This document shows positions 14,453 through 23,549 of a stretch of 64,000 bases of DNA, in pieces. The notes below the pieces were generated by a model. That model did not search any database. It saw only the letters and a list, made by a program, of their open reading frames with translations, and was not told the DNA's origin. The DNA lies in NCBI GenBank assembly GCA_965262775.1, contig CBDHFT010000001.1, positions 372,001 through 436,000 of the forward strand, written 5' to 3'. Source of the stretch: JASGCL01 sp965262775 (lineage in GTDB: Bacteria > Pseudomonadota > Alphaproteobacteria > JASGCL01). The translations under genes and the position numbers were made by a program. The number at the start of each line of letters is the position of its first letter. The stretch's first letter is position 1.

Positions 14453-15658
14453 ATGCTCAAACCTGAACTTTCCCCCTTTCAATGGCAAGATCCATTTTTG
14501 CTGGATGCTACCTTGAACGAGGAAGAAGCGTTAAGCCAGCAATCGGCGCGGCAATTTGCCACCGAAAAATTATTGCCCATCGTTGAAGAATGGTATTTGC
14601 AAGAAAAAACCGACCCCGCCATTTACCAAGAATTTGGCAAGGCGGGTTTGCTCGGGGTTACTTTATCGCCCGACATGGGTGGCATTGGCGCCAGTTATAC
14701 CAGTTATGGGTTGATAGCCCGTGAAATGGAGCGGGTTGATTCGGGTTTTCGTTCGATGTTGTCGGTGCAATCTTCTTTGGTTATTTATCCTATTTCGGCC
14801 TATGGTTCGCGCGAACAGCATGAAAAATTTTTGCCTGATTTGCTTTCGGGTAAAAAAATTGGTTGTTTTGGTTTGACCGAACCCACCGCGGGGTCGGACC
14901 CTGGCGGTATGAAAACCCGCGCCGAACCCATCACCCAACATGGTAAAAAAGGTTATTTGCTGAACGGCAGCAAGACATGGATAACCAACAGCCCCTTCGC
15001 CGATGTGTTGGTGATATGGGCAAAATCGGCGGCGCATGAGGGGCAGATAAAAGGTTTCATTTTGGAAAAAGGCATGGCGGGTTTGCATTGCCCAAAGTTG
15101 GAAGGGAAATTGTCATTGCGAACATCGGTCACGGGGGAAATTCATTTGGGCGATGTTTTCGTGCCCGAAGAAAATTTGTTGCCCAATGTCGCGGGGTTGA
15201 AGGGGCCGTTTGGCTGTTTAAACCGCGCGCGTTTTGGCATTGCATTTGGCGTGATTGGCGCGGGGGAAGATTGTTGGCACCGCGCGCGCGATTACGCCCT
15301 GACCCGTCAACAATTTGGTAAACCATTGGCGGGTTTCCAATTGGTGCAATTAAAATTGGCGCAGATGCAAACCGAAATAACATTGGGCCTGAACGCGGTG
15401 TTGCGCGTTGCCCGCATGATGGATAATGGCACGGCGTCGCCCGAAACCATATCGCTGATAAAAAGGAACAATTGTATAAAAATGCTCGACATTGCGCGGT
15501 TGGCGCGCGACATTCATGGTGGCAATGGCATTCAATCGGCCTATCATGTTATGCGCCACAGCCAAAATTTGGAAACGGTGAATACTTACGAGGGCACGCA
15601 CGATGTTCACGCCCTTATTTTGGGTCGGGCGCAAACTGGCCTGCAGGCATTTTTTTAA
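14453..15658 (+). CDS. gcdH: Glutaryl-CoA dehydrogenase
   Basis: A 401-residue FAD enzyme of the acyl-CoA dehydrogenase family that oxidatively decarboxylates glutaryl-CoA to crotonyl-CoA in lysine, tryptophan and glutarate breakdown. GcdH-specific stretches are SGFRSMLSVQSSLV, GCFGLTEPTAGSDPGGM, LNGSKTWITNSPFADV, LEGKLSLRTSVTGEI and the C-terminal NTYEGTHDVHALILGRAQTG, which includes the catalytic-base glutamate. The length is normal for the family. The start is the ATG at 14453, close behind a TATAAG box. A CaiB-type CoA-transferase follows after 14 bases, forming a glutarate-catabolic pair. Confidence 0.96.
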   Translation: MLKPELSPFQWQDPFLLDATLNEEEALSQQSARQFATEKLLPIVEEWYLQEKTDPAIYQEFGKAGLLGVTLSPDMGGIGASYTSYGLIAREMERVDSGFRSMLSVQSSLVIYPISAYGSREQHEKFLPDLLSGKKIGCFGLTEPTAGSDPGGMKTRAEPITQHGKKGYLLNGSKTWITNSPFADVLVIWAKSAAHEGQIKGFILEKGMAGLHCPKLEGKLSLRTSVTGEIHLGDVFVPEENLLPNVAGLKGPFGCLNRARFGIAFGVIGAGEDCWHRARDYALTRQQFGKPLAGFQLVQLKLAQMQTEITLGLNAVLRVARMMDNGTASPETISLIKRNNCIKMLDIARLARDIHGGNGIQSAYHVMRHSQNLETVNTYEGTHDVHALILGRAQTGLQAFF

Positions 15659-15672
15659 AAAAATTAACGACA

Positions 15673-16971
15673 ATGACGGGCAAAGCAAAACCACTGGCGG
15701 GGATAAGGGTTTTGGAATTGGCGCGTATTTTGGCGGGACCATTTTTATGCCAAATCTTGGCTGATTTAGGGGCCGAGGTGGTGAAGGTTGAAAACCCCAG
15801 CGGCGATGACACCCGCACGTGGGGCCCGCCATTTGTGGGCAGTGATGATGACGACAGCAAAACCGCGGCTTATTTTCATGCTTGCAATCGGGGCAAGGTT
15901 TCCCTAACCGCCGATTTTACCAACCCCAGCGATTTGGAAAAAGTTAAAACCTTGGCAAACCGCGCCGATATTGTGGTTGAAAATTTTAAGGTCGGCGGGT
16001 TAAAAAAATTTGGGCTGGATTATAAAACCATCCACCAACATAACCCCGCGGTTATTTATTGTTCTATCACGGGTTTTGGTCAAACGGGGCCATATGCCGC
16101 GCGGGCGGGTTATGATTATATTATCCAGGCTATGTCGGGGTTTATGGACATAACGGGGGCGCGGAGCGGCGAACCGCAAAAAATTGGTGTTGCCTTGGCC
16201 GATATTATCACCGCCCTGTATGGGGCAACCGCCGTTACCACCGCCCTGTATCATCGGGCGCAAACGGGGGCGGGGCAATATATCGACATGGCGTTGTTTG
16301 ACAGCATGGTTGGGGTGTTGGCGAATCAGGCGTCGAATTATTTTGCATCGGGCGTGGCGCCGACCCGCCTTGGCAATATTCATCCCAACATTGCGCCTTA
16401 CCAAGTTTTTTATTGCGCGGGGCGACAACCATTTGTGTTGGCATGCGGCAATGACATGCAATTTCAAAAATTGATGGATTATTTGGGCCATGGCGATGTG
16501 GCGCGCGACAAACAATTTGCCAGCAACGCGGCGCGGGTAAAAAACCGCGATGGGTTGATAGAAATTTTATCACCGCTGTTTGCGACCATCGAACGCAATA
16601 TGTTGCTACAGGGTTTGGAAAATATCGGTGTGCCCGCGGGGCCAATTAATACGGTGGCGGAGGCCCTGGCCGACCCGCAAATTATTGCCCGCGCCATGCA
16701 ATTGAATTTACCCATTGTTGACGCCGCCAGCAAGATGGGTGATGGTTCGGCGGGGGGTAAGATGGGGAACGGTTCGGCGGGTGGCAAGATGGTGGATGGT
16801 TCGGTGGGTGGTAAGATTGGGAATGGCTCGGCGGGGGCAAGGACGATGGATTACCTGCGCACGCCGATAGTTTTTAGTGATTTGGATTTAGCATTGGACA
16901 GGGCGGCGCCAGTTTTAAAAAATAACGACGAGGCAGGTTGGCAAAAAATATTGAACGACTGGCAAGCATAA
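15673..16971 (+). CDS. Family III (CaiB/BaiF) CoA-transferase with an internal 27-bp tandem repeat
   Basis: A 432-residue family III CoA-transferase; beside gcdH it probably activates glutarate with CoA from succinyl-CoA or a similar donor. The N-terminus GIRVLELARILAGPF and DLGAEVVKVENPSGDDTR are family signatures; the catalytic aspartate lies in GQYIDMALFDSMVG; ITGFGQTGPYA and FVLACGNDMQFQ are further matches. The true start is the ATG at 15673; the frame extends upstream into gcdH. Near residue 355 the protein carries four copies of a nine-residue Gly/Ser/Lys unit (KMGDGSAGG and variants) encoded by a 27-bp tandem repeat, inserted before the conserved TPIVFSDL end. This is unusual for the family and could be a flexible loop. 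Confidence 0.9.
   Translation: MTGKAKPLAGIRVLELARILAGPFLCQILADLGAEVVKVENPSGDDTRTWGPPFVGSDDDDSKTAAYFHACNRGKVSLTADFTNPSDLEKVKTLANRADIVVENFKVGGLKKFGLDYKTIHQHNPAVIYCSITGFGQTGPYAARAGYDYIIQAMSGFMDITGARSGEPQKIGVALADIITALYGATAVTTALYHRAQTGAGQYIDMALFDSMVGVLANQASNYFASGVAPTRLGNIHPNIAPYQVFYCAGRQPFVLACGNDMQFQKLMDYLGHGDVARDKQFASNAARVKNRDGLIEILSPLFATIERNMLLQGLENIGVPAGPINTVAEALADPQIIARAMQLNLPIVDAASKMGDGSAGGKMGNGSAGGKMVDGSVGGKIGNGSAGARTMDYLRTPIVFSDLDLALDRAAPVLKNNDEAGWQKILNDWQA
16732..16839 (+). repeat. Four tandem copies of a 27-bp unit inside the CoA-transferase gene
   Basis: Units encode KMGDGSAGG, KMGNGSAGG, KMVDGSVGG and KIGNGSAGA. They stay in frame and differ by a few bases, so they are not a recent perfect expansion. 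Confidence 0.85.
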
Positions 16972-17023
16972 AAAATTTGACTTTTTTGATATTTTTAGTC
17001 TTCACAAGGTAAATAAAACAACC

Positions 17024-17052
17024 TTGACATTAAATAATTATTTTTATAAATC
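17024..17052 (+). promoter_or_regulatory. Promoter of the Z1 module
   Basis: TTGACA (17024-17029), then an AT-rich spacer and TATAAATC (17045-17052). The start of transcription should fall close to the ATG at 17059, so this transcript too may have almost no leader. Confidence 0.55.
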
Positions 17053-17058
17053 ATAGGG

Positions 17059-18927
17059 ATGGACATATTGGATGAGATACTGCTTGAGCAAAAACCCCCT
17101 AAGCAGCTTGAGAAACAATTAGAGCGCATAGCAGCAGACTACGGAGCTTATCCTAAGAACATTCAGGACACCGTAAGGTTGGCATTAGACAAAATAATTA
17201 AAGATAATGCGAGGTCATTTATTATTTGCGGCGAACCCCAAGGGGGCAAGACGGAGATGATGATATGTCTTTCGGCCGCGATTTTAGATGAAGGCCATAA
17301 AACCATTATACTTTTATTAAATGATGATGTGAATTTATTACAACAAAATTTACAAAGATTTCAAAAATCTACTATTAACCCTGCCCCCATAATGTGTAAT
17401 TCAAAGAAGTTGGAAGTCGGATTAGAAGAAGAAATCAAAAATAGAGAACATATTATTTTTTGTAAGAAAAACACCAATGACATGAAGGTTTTAGAAGATA
17501 TTTTGCCAAAAAATATTCCACTTATAATTATTGATGATGAAGCAGATTACGCAACCCCCGACAGAAATGTTAATAAAGAGGTTGACCCTACAAAGATTAA
17601 TAATCATATAAGCAAACTATTAGAAAGAAATTCAGAAAATATTTATATTGGGGTTACCGCCACACCAGCAAGATTAGATTTAAATGATACGTTTGAGAAT
17701 GATATTAAAAACTGGGTTTATTTCAAACCGAATGATAAATATTGTGGCCACGAAGTATTTTTTCCCATTAATAATTCTAACTATAAATTTGAGCTAAAAT
17801 TGTTAAGTGAGAATAGCAATAATGACCAAGATTTACAGGATGCCGTTCTTCGATTTATTGTGAATGTTGCTGATTTAAATACAATGAAAAGCAAAGAAGA
17901 GAACTATTATATGTTAATTCATACTAGTGGACGCATAGAACATCATGAGGAAGATGAGAAAAAGATACGTAATATAGTAAATAAAATTTTATTACCCGAC
18001 CAAGAAAAACAAAGAAAAGCTTTTGAGAAAATCAAAAGTGTTATAGACATTAAATATCCTAATAATGATGAGACTGCTAAAAGGATATTATCCTACATAA
18101 AAAATAATATAGGTAGGCTGGTTACAATTATTGCTAATAGCACCAGGGATAAAACGGTTACAGAGAACATGTCCTCGCCCGCTACGCCATTTTCATTTTT
18201 AATTGGCAGCAACGTTATTTCTCGCGGTGCGACATTTAATAATCTATTGGCAATGTTTTTTACAAGAGATGTAAAAAATAAAATTAATGCCGATACCTTT
18301 ATTCAAAGGGCGCGTATGTTTGGCGTCCGCGGTGATTACCTAAAGAATTTTGAATTAACTATTCCAGCAGATTTGTATCACAAGTGGCGGAATTGTTTTT
18401 TATACTACAATTTGTCCTTAGAAGAAATCAAAGCAAATCGAACGCCTGTGGTATGGTACGGCAATAAGAAAATTAATCCTGCTGATACCACAAGTATTAA
18501 ACAAACTTGTGTTAATATGGATGGTGGAGAAATGTATTATGGTATTTTTGAATTGACTGATAAAATAAAAAAACTAGTAGGGAAAGCGGATATTGGCGGT
18601 CTTGCAAAACTAAAAGAATTAAAAGAATTTCTGCAAGATAAACAATTGCCCGATGCCCTGATAAATTTTATCGCTAGCTTTAATGATAATGAAAGGCATG
18701 TATTTTTTAACAGCAATCTCGGGAACATATCCGAACAAAAAGACGCTGACCAGGTGAATATTATCCGCCCAAGAGGATTTTTTGGAGGAAGTGATTTTAA
18801 CAACTCTCCCGAGGTTAAACATTTTTTAAGAATATTTCATAACAAAGAGGACAAAGCAAGAATTGTTTATCGTTTTAATGATGAAAGCAAAATTAAAACT
18901 TACAAAAGACAAAAAGATGCAGAATAA
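17059..18927 (+). CDS. Z1 domain protein, SF2 helicase/endonuclease-like
   Basis: A 622-residue protein of the Z1 family, superfamily 2 helicase-like. The motifs in order are Walker A GEPQGGKTEMM (about residue 58), Walker B IIIDDEADYATP (about 156-167), motif III-like GVTATPARL (about 199), FLIGSNVISRGATFNNL, which corresponds to the Z1 signature, and an arginine-finger-like QRARMFGVRGDY. Z1 proteins occur in restriction-like and other phage-defence gene sets and are presumed ATP-driven nucleic-acid translocases. The gene is strikingly AT-rich against its neighbours, with its own promoter, and its last codons overlap the next gene, so the two are coupled. I see no methyltransferase, phospholipase-D or MORC partner. 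Confidence 0.85.
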   Translation: MDILDEILLEQKPPKQLEKQLERIAADYGAYPKNIQDTVRLALDKIIKDNARSFIICGEPQGGKTEMMICLSAAILDEGHKTIILLLNDDVNLLQQNLQRFQKSTINPAPIMCNSKKLEVGLEEEIKNREHIIFCKKNTNDMKVLEDILPKNIPLIIIDDEADYATPDRNVNKEVDPTKINNHISKLLERNSENIYIGVTATPARLDLNDTFENDIKNWVYFKPNDKYCGHEVFFPINNSNYKFELKLLSENSNNDQDLQDAVLRFIVNVADLNTMKSKEENYYMLIHTSGRIEHHEEDEKKIRNIVNKILLPDQEKQRKAFEKIKSVIDIKYPNNDETAKRILSYIKNNIGRLVTIIANSTRDKTVTENMSSPATPFSFLIGSNVISRGATFNNLLAMFFTRDVKNKINADTFIQRARMFGVRGDYLKNFELTIPADLYHKWRNCFLYYNLSLEEIKANRTPVVWYGNKKINPADTTSIKQTCVNMDGGEMYYGIFELTDKIKKLVGKADIGGLAKLKELKEFLQDKQLPDALINFIASFNDNERHVFFNSNLGNISEQKDADQVNIIRPRGFFGGSDFNNSPEVKHFLRIFHNKEDKARIVYRFNDESKIKTYKRQKDAE

Positions 18928-19360
18928 AACCATAGAATTTTATCAAGGTGTTGCGTTAGCAAAAATTATTAGGGAGGCGAATAAAGCTATAAGTATTTTA
19001 GCTTATAAAAAGTCCTCTTATATTTTAGATAATAAGGTTGCAATTTATATCAAACATTCTCATAAAAGAATGTCGCCGTGGCGGTTTACTTTTGATAAAG
19101 AACATCAAGCAGAAATTAATGAATTGAAGTCTAAATACATCGAAGTTTTTTTAATACTAGTATGTGGCGAGGATGGAAGTGTATCATTGGACCATGATGA
19201 AATAAAAAAGATATTGGATAATGAGCATGAAGAAAATGAATGGGTTAGTGTAACGCGTAGAAAAAATCATGTTTATGGCTTGAAGGGATCGAATGGGCAA
19301 CTAGATTACAAAGTTAGCAGGCAAGATTTCGCCAAGAGAATTTATAAAACTTTAAAATAA
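18917..19360 (+). CDS. Conserved protein of unknown function, partner of the Z1 gene
   Basis: A 147-residue protein. I chose the ATG at 18917, which overlaps the Z1 stop by 11 bases; this indicates translational coupling. It contains a recognisable but, to me, unnamed domain: a strand with SSYILDNKVAIYIKHS, then KRMSPWRFTF, EVFLILVCGEDGSVSL, and a C-terminal EWVSVTRRKNHVYGLKGSNG. There are no membrane segments. The AT-rich composition matches the Z1 gene. Overlap and shared composition suggest the two act together. The domain may be a nucleic-acid-binding or nuclease accessory, but no catalytic motif is clear. Confidence 0.7.
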   Translation: MQNKTIEFYQGVALAKIIREANKAISILAYKKSSYILDNKVAIYIKHSHKRMSPWRFTFDKEHQAEINELKSKYIEVFLILVCGEDGSVSLDHDEIKKILDNEHEENEWVSVTRRKNHVYGLKGSNGQLDYKVSRQDFAKRIYKTLK

Positions 19361-19362
19361 TA

Positions 19363-19563
19363 ATGAAAAAGAAATTAAAGAAATACAGAGTTTCGGTAAC
19401 GGTGATTTCTTCCGCCGAGGTTGAAGTGCTTGCGCAGAATGAAACCTTGGCACAATATGTGGCGCGGGATAATTTTGACCCACATGCTCACCCCATGTCA
19501 ATTTTGGATATGGGCGACGCAGTTTATTATCCTGTGACGGAAATCGCCCCAAAAACCAAATAG
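19363..19563 (+). CDS. Small protein, possibly DpnD/PcfM-like
   Basis: A 66-residue protein starting two bases after the preceding stop, so probably in the same transcript. The start KYRVSVTVISSAEVEVLAQN resembles the small beta-strand domain of DpnD/PcfM-like proteins, which are encoded in mobile and restriction loci, but the match is from memory and weak. It continues with ETLAQYVARDNFDPHA. Its composition is between that of the AT-rich Z1 module and the host genes. It could also be an unrelated short conserved protein. Confidence 0.5.
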   Translation: MKKKLKKYRVSVTVISSAEVEVLAQNETLAQYVARDNFDPHAHPMSILDMGDAVYYPVTEIAPKTK

Positions 19564-19627
19564 ATTTTTCCCTGATTTTGTGGCATGGGGAATGCTATAT
19601 TGATTGATAATATTGCAACCACCCGCC

Positions 19628-20491
19628 ATGTCGCAACCCTATCACTTTCCCCTTTCCGATACATCGGGTAAGATAGCATTCCAAGGCCGCCTTGGTGCCT
19701 ACAGCCACCTTGTTTGCCAAACCTGTTATCCCCGTTATCAACCCACGCCATTTGAAAATTTTGAAAGCGTTTTTCATGCCGTGGCGGGGGGCGAAGCCGA
19801 CCTTGCCATGATACCCATTCAAAATTCGGCGGGCGGGCGCGTGGCGGATATTCATGGCCTCCTCCCCCAAACAAAATTATTTATCATCGCCGAACATTTT
19901 CAAAAAATTAACCATTGCCTGTTGGCACCCAACAACGCCACCGTGCAAACCATTCGTTATGTTTATTCGCACCCCCAGGGGCTGGCGCAATGTAAAAAAA
20001 ATATCATCGCAAAAAATTTTACCCCGATAGAATTTTATGATACCGCCGCCGCCGCCGCCCATGTCGCCGAAAAAAATGACGCCACTTGGGCCGCCCTGGC
20101 ATCCGAAATATGTGCCGACATCTATGGTTTAAAAATTATAGAAAAAAATATGCAGGATAGCGATAAAAACATCACCCGTTTTTTGGTGCTGTCGCGCGAT
20201 GAAATAATCCCCGCCGCCGCCAACGGTAACATCATCACCGCCATGATATTTTCATTAAAATCCATGCCAGCCGCCTTGTATAAATGTTTGGGCGGCTTTG
20301 CCAGCAATAATATCAATTTGCTAAAATTGGAAAGTTATATCCCCATGCTGGAAGGGGAAGGGGTTGCCGAATTTTATATCGAGTTTGCAGGTTCGCCAAA
20401 AGATAAGGCGGTGCAAAATGCGTTGGAAGAATTATCCTACTTCACCACCGACATTCGCCCGCTTGGCAGTTTTGTAAAAAACAAAGTTTAA
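19628..20491 (+). CDS. pheA: Prephenate dehydratase
   Basis: A 287-residue monofunctional prephenate dehydratase that converts prephenate to phenylpyruvate for phenylalanine. The catalytic domain (about residues 15-190) has GRLGAYSHLV, MIPIQNSAGGRVADIH and the late NITRFLVLS segment with the catalytic Thr-Arg-Phe. A C-terminal ACT domain (about 205-285) for feedback control contains LYKCLGGFASNNINLLKLESY; its ESRP-type binding motif reads ESYIP, an atypical variant that might alter phenylalanine sensing. The start chosen is the ATG at 19628. folC follows after two bases. The chorismate mutase lies separately at 33.4 kb. Confidence 0.93.
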   Translation: MSQPYHFPLSDTSGKIAFQGRLGAYSHLVCQTCYPRYQPTPFENFESVFHAVAGGEADLAMIPIQNSAGGRVADIHGLLPQTKLFIIAEHFQKINHCLLAPNNATVQTIRYVYSHPQGLAQCKKNIIAKNFTPIEFYDTAAAAAHVAEKNDATWAALASEICADIYGLKIIEKNMQDSDKNITRFLVLSRDEIIPAAANGNIITAMIFSLKSMPAALYKCLGGFASNNINLLKLESYIPMLEGEGVAEFYIEFAGSPKDKAVQNALEELSYFTTDIRPLGSFVKNKV

Positions 20492-20493
20492 TA

Positions 20494-21867
20494 ATGAAAA
20501 CCGAAAATCCCGCCCTGACAAGGCAGCTGGCAGGCATCATGAACCTGCACCCCAAGCGGCTTGATAACAGCCCGCTGGGGCGGGGGGGCATCGACCTTTC
20601 CCTGGCGCGTATCAACCAATTGCTGGCAAAATTGGGCGACCCGCAAAAAAAAATGCCGCCAACTTTTCATATTGCGGGCACCAATGGTAAGGGTTCGGTG
20701 TTTGCCAACCTATGCTCCATATTGCAAACCGCGGGTTTGTCTTACCACGGTTATTCGTCGCCCCATTTGGTGCGGTTTAATGAACGTATTATATTGCATG
20801 GTAAGGAAGTGTCCGATGATGTCTTGATGGCCGCCCTGCAAGAAGTAATGGATGTCAACGGCGATGATGAAATAACTTTTTTTGAATTAACCACCGCCGT
20901 GGCGTTTTTGTTATTCGCACGCCAGCCCGCGGATTTTTTGGTGTGCGAGGTTGGATTGGGTGGGCGGTTGGATTCCACCAATGTCATCACGGGACAAAAA
21001 ATGGTTATCGTCACCCCGATTGATATGGACCATCAAGAATTTTTGGGCGACACATTGGAAAAAATAGCCTTTGAAAAATCGGGCATCATAACCGTGGCCG
21101 CCGCCACAAATATGGTCAGCGCGCGGCAATTGCCCGCCGTATCGACGGTGTTGGAACAACAGGCGAAGCTTCACGGCAAAAAAATACATATGGTCGAATA
21201 TCAAGTGGTCAATGGTGATTTGTTGTTGCGGGGCGAGCAGGGCAAGACCATTAATCTGGGTAAGCCAGGATTATTGGGCGCGCATCAATATACCAACGCC
21301 GCGGTGGCGGCCAAGGCGGCGATGGAGTTTTTTAAGGTTGTCAACCGCCCGATAACCGACGATGTTTTGCGCCAAGGGATTGCCAACACAACCTGGCCTG
21401 CTAGGTTGCAATCATTGCCCGCCAAGCAGATAATGAATAAGGTGGCGGGGGCGGGTTTGCCGTTTAAAAATGAAGCCATAGCAGGGGATTTTCCAGGCGG
21501 GATGTGGCTTGATGGTTGCCACAACCCCGCGGGGGCGCGGGCGTTGGTGGCGTGGTTGCAATCATTACCCGCCATGCGCACCGCGGTGCTGTTCGCCATA
21601 TTAAACAACCGTTCGGCCGAAGATTTTTTGGCCGCATTTGAATCACTCGACAAAGAATATTTTCATTTTTTTCCCACAAGTTTTCCAGGCGATCACCATA
21701 CCCACGCCCCCGAACATTTAAAAAATACAGCAAGCCAATTGGGGTTTGTTGCCACCATGACCGACGATTGGCGCGACGGGTTAAAAATAATTGGCGAACA
21801 ACATTATCAACGCGTCATCATCTGTGGCAGTTTATATTTGGCGGGCCAGGTGCTGACTATAGTATAA
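20494..21867 (+). CDS. folC: Bifunctional folylpolyglutamate synthase / dihydrofolate synthase
   Basis: A 457-residue Mur-ligase-type ATPase. It adds glutamate to dihydropteroate and then to folates. The P-loop GTNGKGSVFANL (about residues 61-72) is followed by the YSSPHLVRFNERI substrate loop, the FELTTAVAFLLFA and VGLGGRLDSTNV Mur-ligase motifs, and DMDHQEFLG. The C-terminal domain contains WLDGCHNPAGARAL. The length is normal, with a slight extension between residues 320 and 335. The gene starts two bases after pheA, so both are probably transcribed together. Confidence 0.95.
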   Translation: MKTENPALTRQLAGIMNLHPKRLDNSPLGRGGIDLSLARINQLLAKLGDPQKKMPPTFHIAGTNGKGSVFANLCSILQTAGLSYHGYSSPHLVRFNERIILHGKEVSDDVLMAALQEVMDVNGDDEITFFELTTAVAFLLFARQPADFLVCEVGLGGRLDSTNVITGQKMVIVTPIDMDHQEFLGDTLEKIAFEKSGIITVAAATNMVSARQLPAVSTVLEQQAKLHGKKIHMVEYQVVNGDLLLRGEQGKTINLGKPGLLGAHQYTNAAVAAKAAMEFFKVVNRPITDDVLRQGIANTTWPARLQSLPAKQIMNKVAGAGLPFKNEAIAGDFPGGMWLDGCHNPAGARALVAWLQSLPAMRTAVLFAILNNRSAEDFLAAFESLDKEYFHFFPTSFPGDHHTHAPEHLKNTASQLGFVATMTDDWRDGLKIIGEQHYQRVIICGSLYLAGQVLTIV

Positions 21868-21931
21868 ACCTATTGCTAGAACGGGGTTATTTTTGTCCTA
21901 TTATTTAGAAAAAAAATAATAATAATAATAC

Positions 21932-21960
21932 TTGACAGACTTATCCAAAGGGTAGAAAAT
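21932..21960 (+). promoter_or_regulatory. Candidate promoter of the amino-acid permease
   Basis: TTGACA (21932-21937), a 17-base spacer and GAAAAT (21955-21960), behind an AAT microsatellite. The -10 box is poor, so this is tentative. The leader to the gene start would be about 100 bases. Confidence 0.4.
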
Positions 21961-22067
21961 AATAAAAAATCGCTGATGGTTTTATTAAAAATATATATGT
22001 TTATTTATATTTGAAATGGGGCAATTGGCAATAACTTTGTCATCTAACTTATTATAAAGGAGAGAAC

Positions 22068-23474
22068 ATGGCAAAAGAAAAAGGATTGGCCGCGGGCGTG
22101 CTAGGCACGTTTGAATCGGTCGTCATGGGTATCGCGGGCACCGCCCCAGCATACAGCACGGCAGCAACCGCTGCGGTGTTGGTCGCTGCGGTGGGGGTGT
22201 TATCGGTGGGCAGTTTACTTTACTGCGGCATCGTAATGTTCGGCCTGATGTATGCCTACGTCCATTTGAATAAAATGGACGCTAATGCGGGTGCATCCTA
22301 CGCTTGGGTGGGCCGCATATTTGGCAAAACCTGGGGCTTTTTTGCTGGTTGGGCGTTGATGGTGGCTTCGGTCATCTTCATGGTCGCGGCCACGGTGCCC
22401 GCTGCAACATCAACCTTGGCGTTGGTTGCTCCTGATTTGGTTGAAAATACCACTTGGGTTGCTATAACCGCTGCCATTTGGCTTACCTTGGTTACTTTGA
22501 TTGTTACCAAAGGTATCAAACATGCCAGTGTTGCACAAATTGCCTTCACCATTGTCGAAACAGGTATCATTATTGCTTTGATAGTTGGGGCATTTTATCA
22601 ATATTGGGGTCAACCTATGCACGCGCCATCGCTGGCATGGTTGTCACCATCTGCCTTTACCGTAAAAAGTTTTGCGGATGGCGCGTTGATAGCTGTCTTC
22701 TTCTATTGGGGATGGGATGTCACCATGAGTTTGGGTGAAGAAACCAAACCAGGGAGACCCCAACCCGCGGGCAAGGGTGCTTTTTGGGCCATGATAAACC
22801 TCATCTTGATTTATATCATCTTGATGATAATCATTTTGTTGGTTTTAAGCGACGACGAAATTGAAGCTGCTAGCTCGAATGTGTTGCTGGCGGTTTCGAC
22901 CAAGTTGTTTCCTGAACCATGGAACTATATCGGGTTGATAACTGTTATGTTATCAACGGTTGGCACGCTTGAAACACAAATCTTGTGCTTCACGCGCAGT
23001 ATTTTTGCTATGGCACGCGACAAAGTGCTCAGCAAACGTTATGCTGTCATCCATCCCGAATGGCAAACACCTTATGTGGCCAATATCTTGATATGGGCCA
23101 TGGGGTTGGTGTTGCTATTCGCCTCCTCTTACATGCCCACGGTAAGCAGCATTTTGGATTATTCAATCCTCGCGATTGGCTTTCAAATTTGCTTTTACCT
23201 CAGCTTAGCTGGTTTGGCTTGCGCTTGGCACTATCGCGATAAATTTAGCGATGGTCTCTGGCAAGGCTTTACCCATATTGTGTGGCCAGGTTTGGCTGGT
23301 ATTTTTATGGTGTTTATCGCCGTCTATACCGCCTACACCACACAAACGGCAGAACCCGATCCAGAAAATCCAGCCGTCACAATCATGGGGATTAACCTCG
23401 TTATCGTGATGGGCTTTGGTGCTATCTTGCTTGGCTTCGTGCCCTTGTTGCTTAATCGTTTAAAAAAGGCTTAA
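22068..23474 (+). CDS. APC-superfamily amino-acid permease
   Basis: A 468-residue inner-membrane transporter with about 12 hydrophobic segments. The N-terminal FESVVMGIAGTAPAYS matches the first helix and unwound substrate-binding segment of APC transporters; NAGASYAWVGRIFGKTWGF is the second family signature; FFYWGWDVTMSLGEETKPGR is the typical helix 6-7 region. The substrate is probably an amino acid or polyamine and cannot be fixed. A strong AAGGAGAG ribosome site lies before the ATG. It has its own promoter region upstream and a strong terminator downstream, so it is a single-gene unit lying between the two phage arms. Confidence 0.88.
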   Translation: MAKEKGLAAGVLGTFESVVMGIAGTAPAYSTAATAAVLVAAVGVLSVGSLLYCGIVMFGLMYAYVHLNKMDANAGASYAWVGRIFGKTWGFFAGWALMVASVIFMVAATVPAATSTLALVAPDLVENTTWVAITAAIWLTLVTLIVTKGIKHASVAQIAFTIVETGIIIALIVGAFYQYWGQPMHAPSLAWLSPSAFTVKSFADGALIAVFFYWGWDVTMSLGEETKPGRPQPAGKGAFWAMINLILIYIILMIIILLVLSDDEIEAASSNVLLAVSTKLFPEPWNYIGLITVMLSTVGTLETQILCFTRSIFAMARDKVLSKRYAVIHPEWQTPYVANILIWAMGLVLLFASSYMPTVSSILDYSILAIGFQICFYLSLAGLACAWHYRDKFSDGLWQGFTHIVWPGLAGIFMVFIAVYTAYTTQTAEPDPENPAVTIMGINLVIVMGFGAILLGFVPLLLNRLKKA

Positions 23475-23513
23475 TAGCGTTATTTTCGATTACTATAACA
23501 AGTAAAAATAAAA

Positions 23514-23549
23514 GGGGGGGTGAAAGTAATTTCATCCTCCCTTTTTTTT
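23514..23549 (+). terminator. Rho-independent terminator of the permease gene
   Basis: A hairpin with a 12-bp stem (GGGGGGGTGAAA against TTTCATCCTCCC, one G-U pair) and a four-base loop, followed by eight U residues. It insulates the portal promoter just downstream. Confidence 0.9.
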
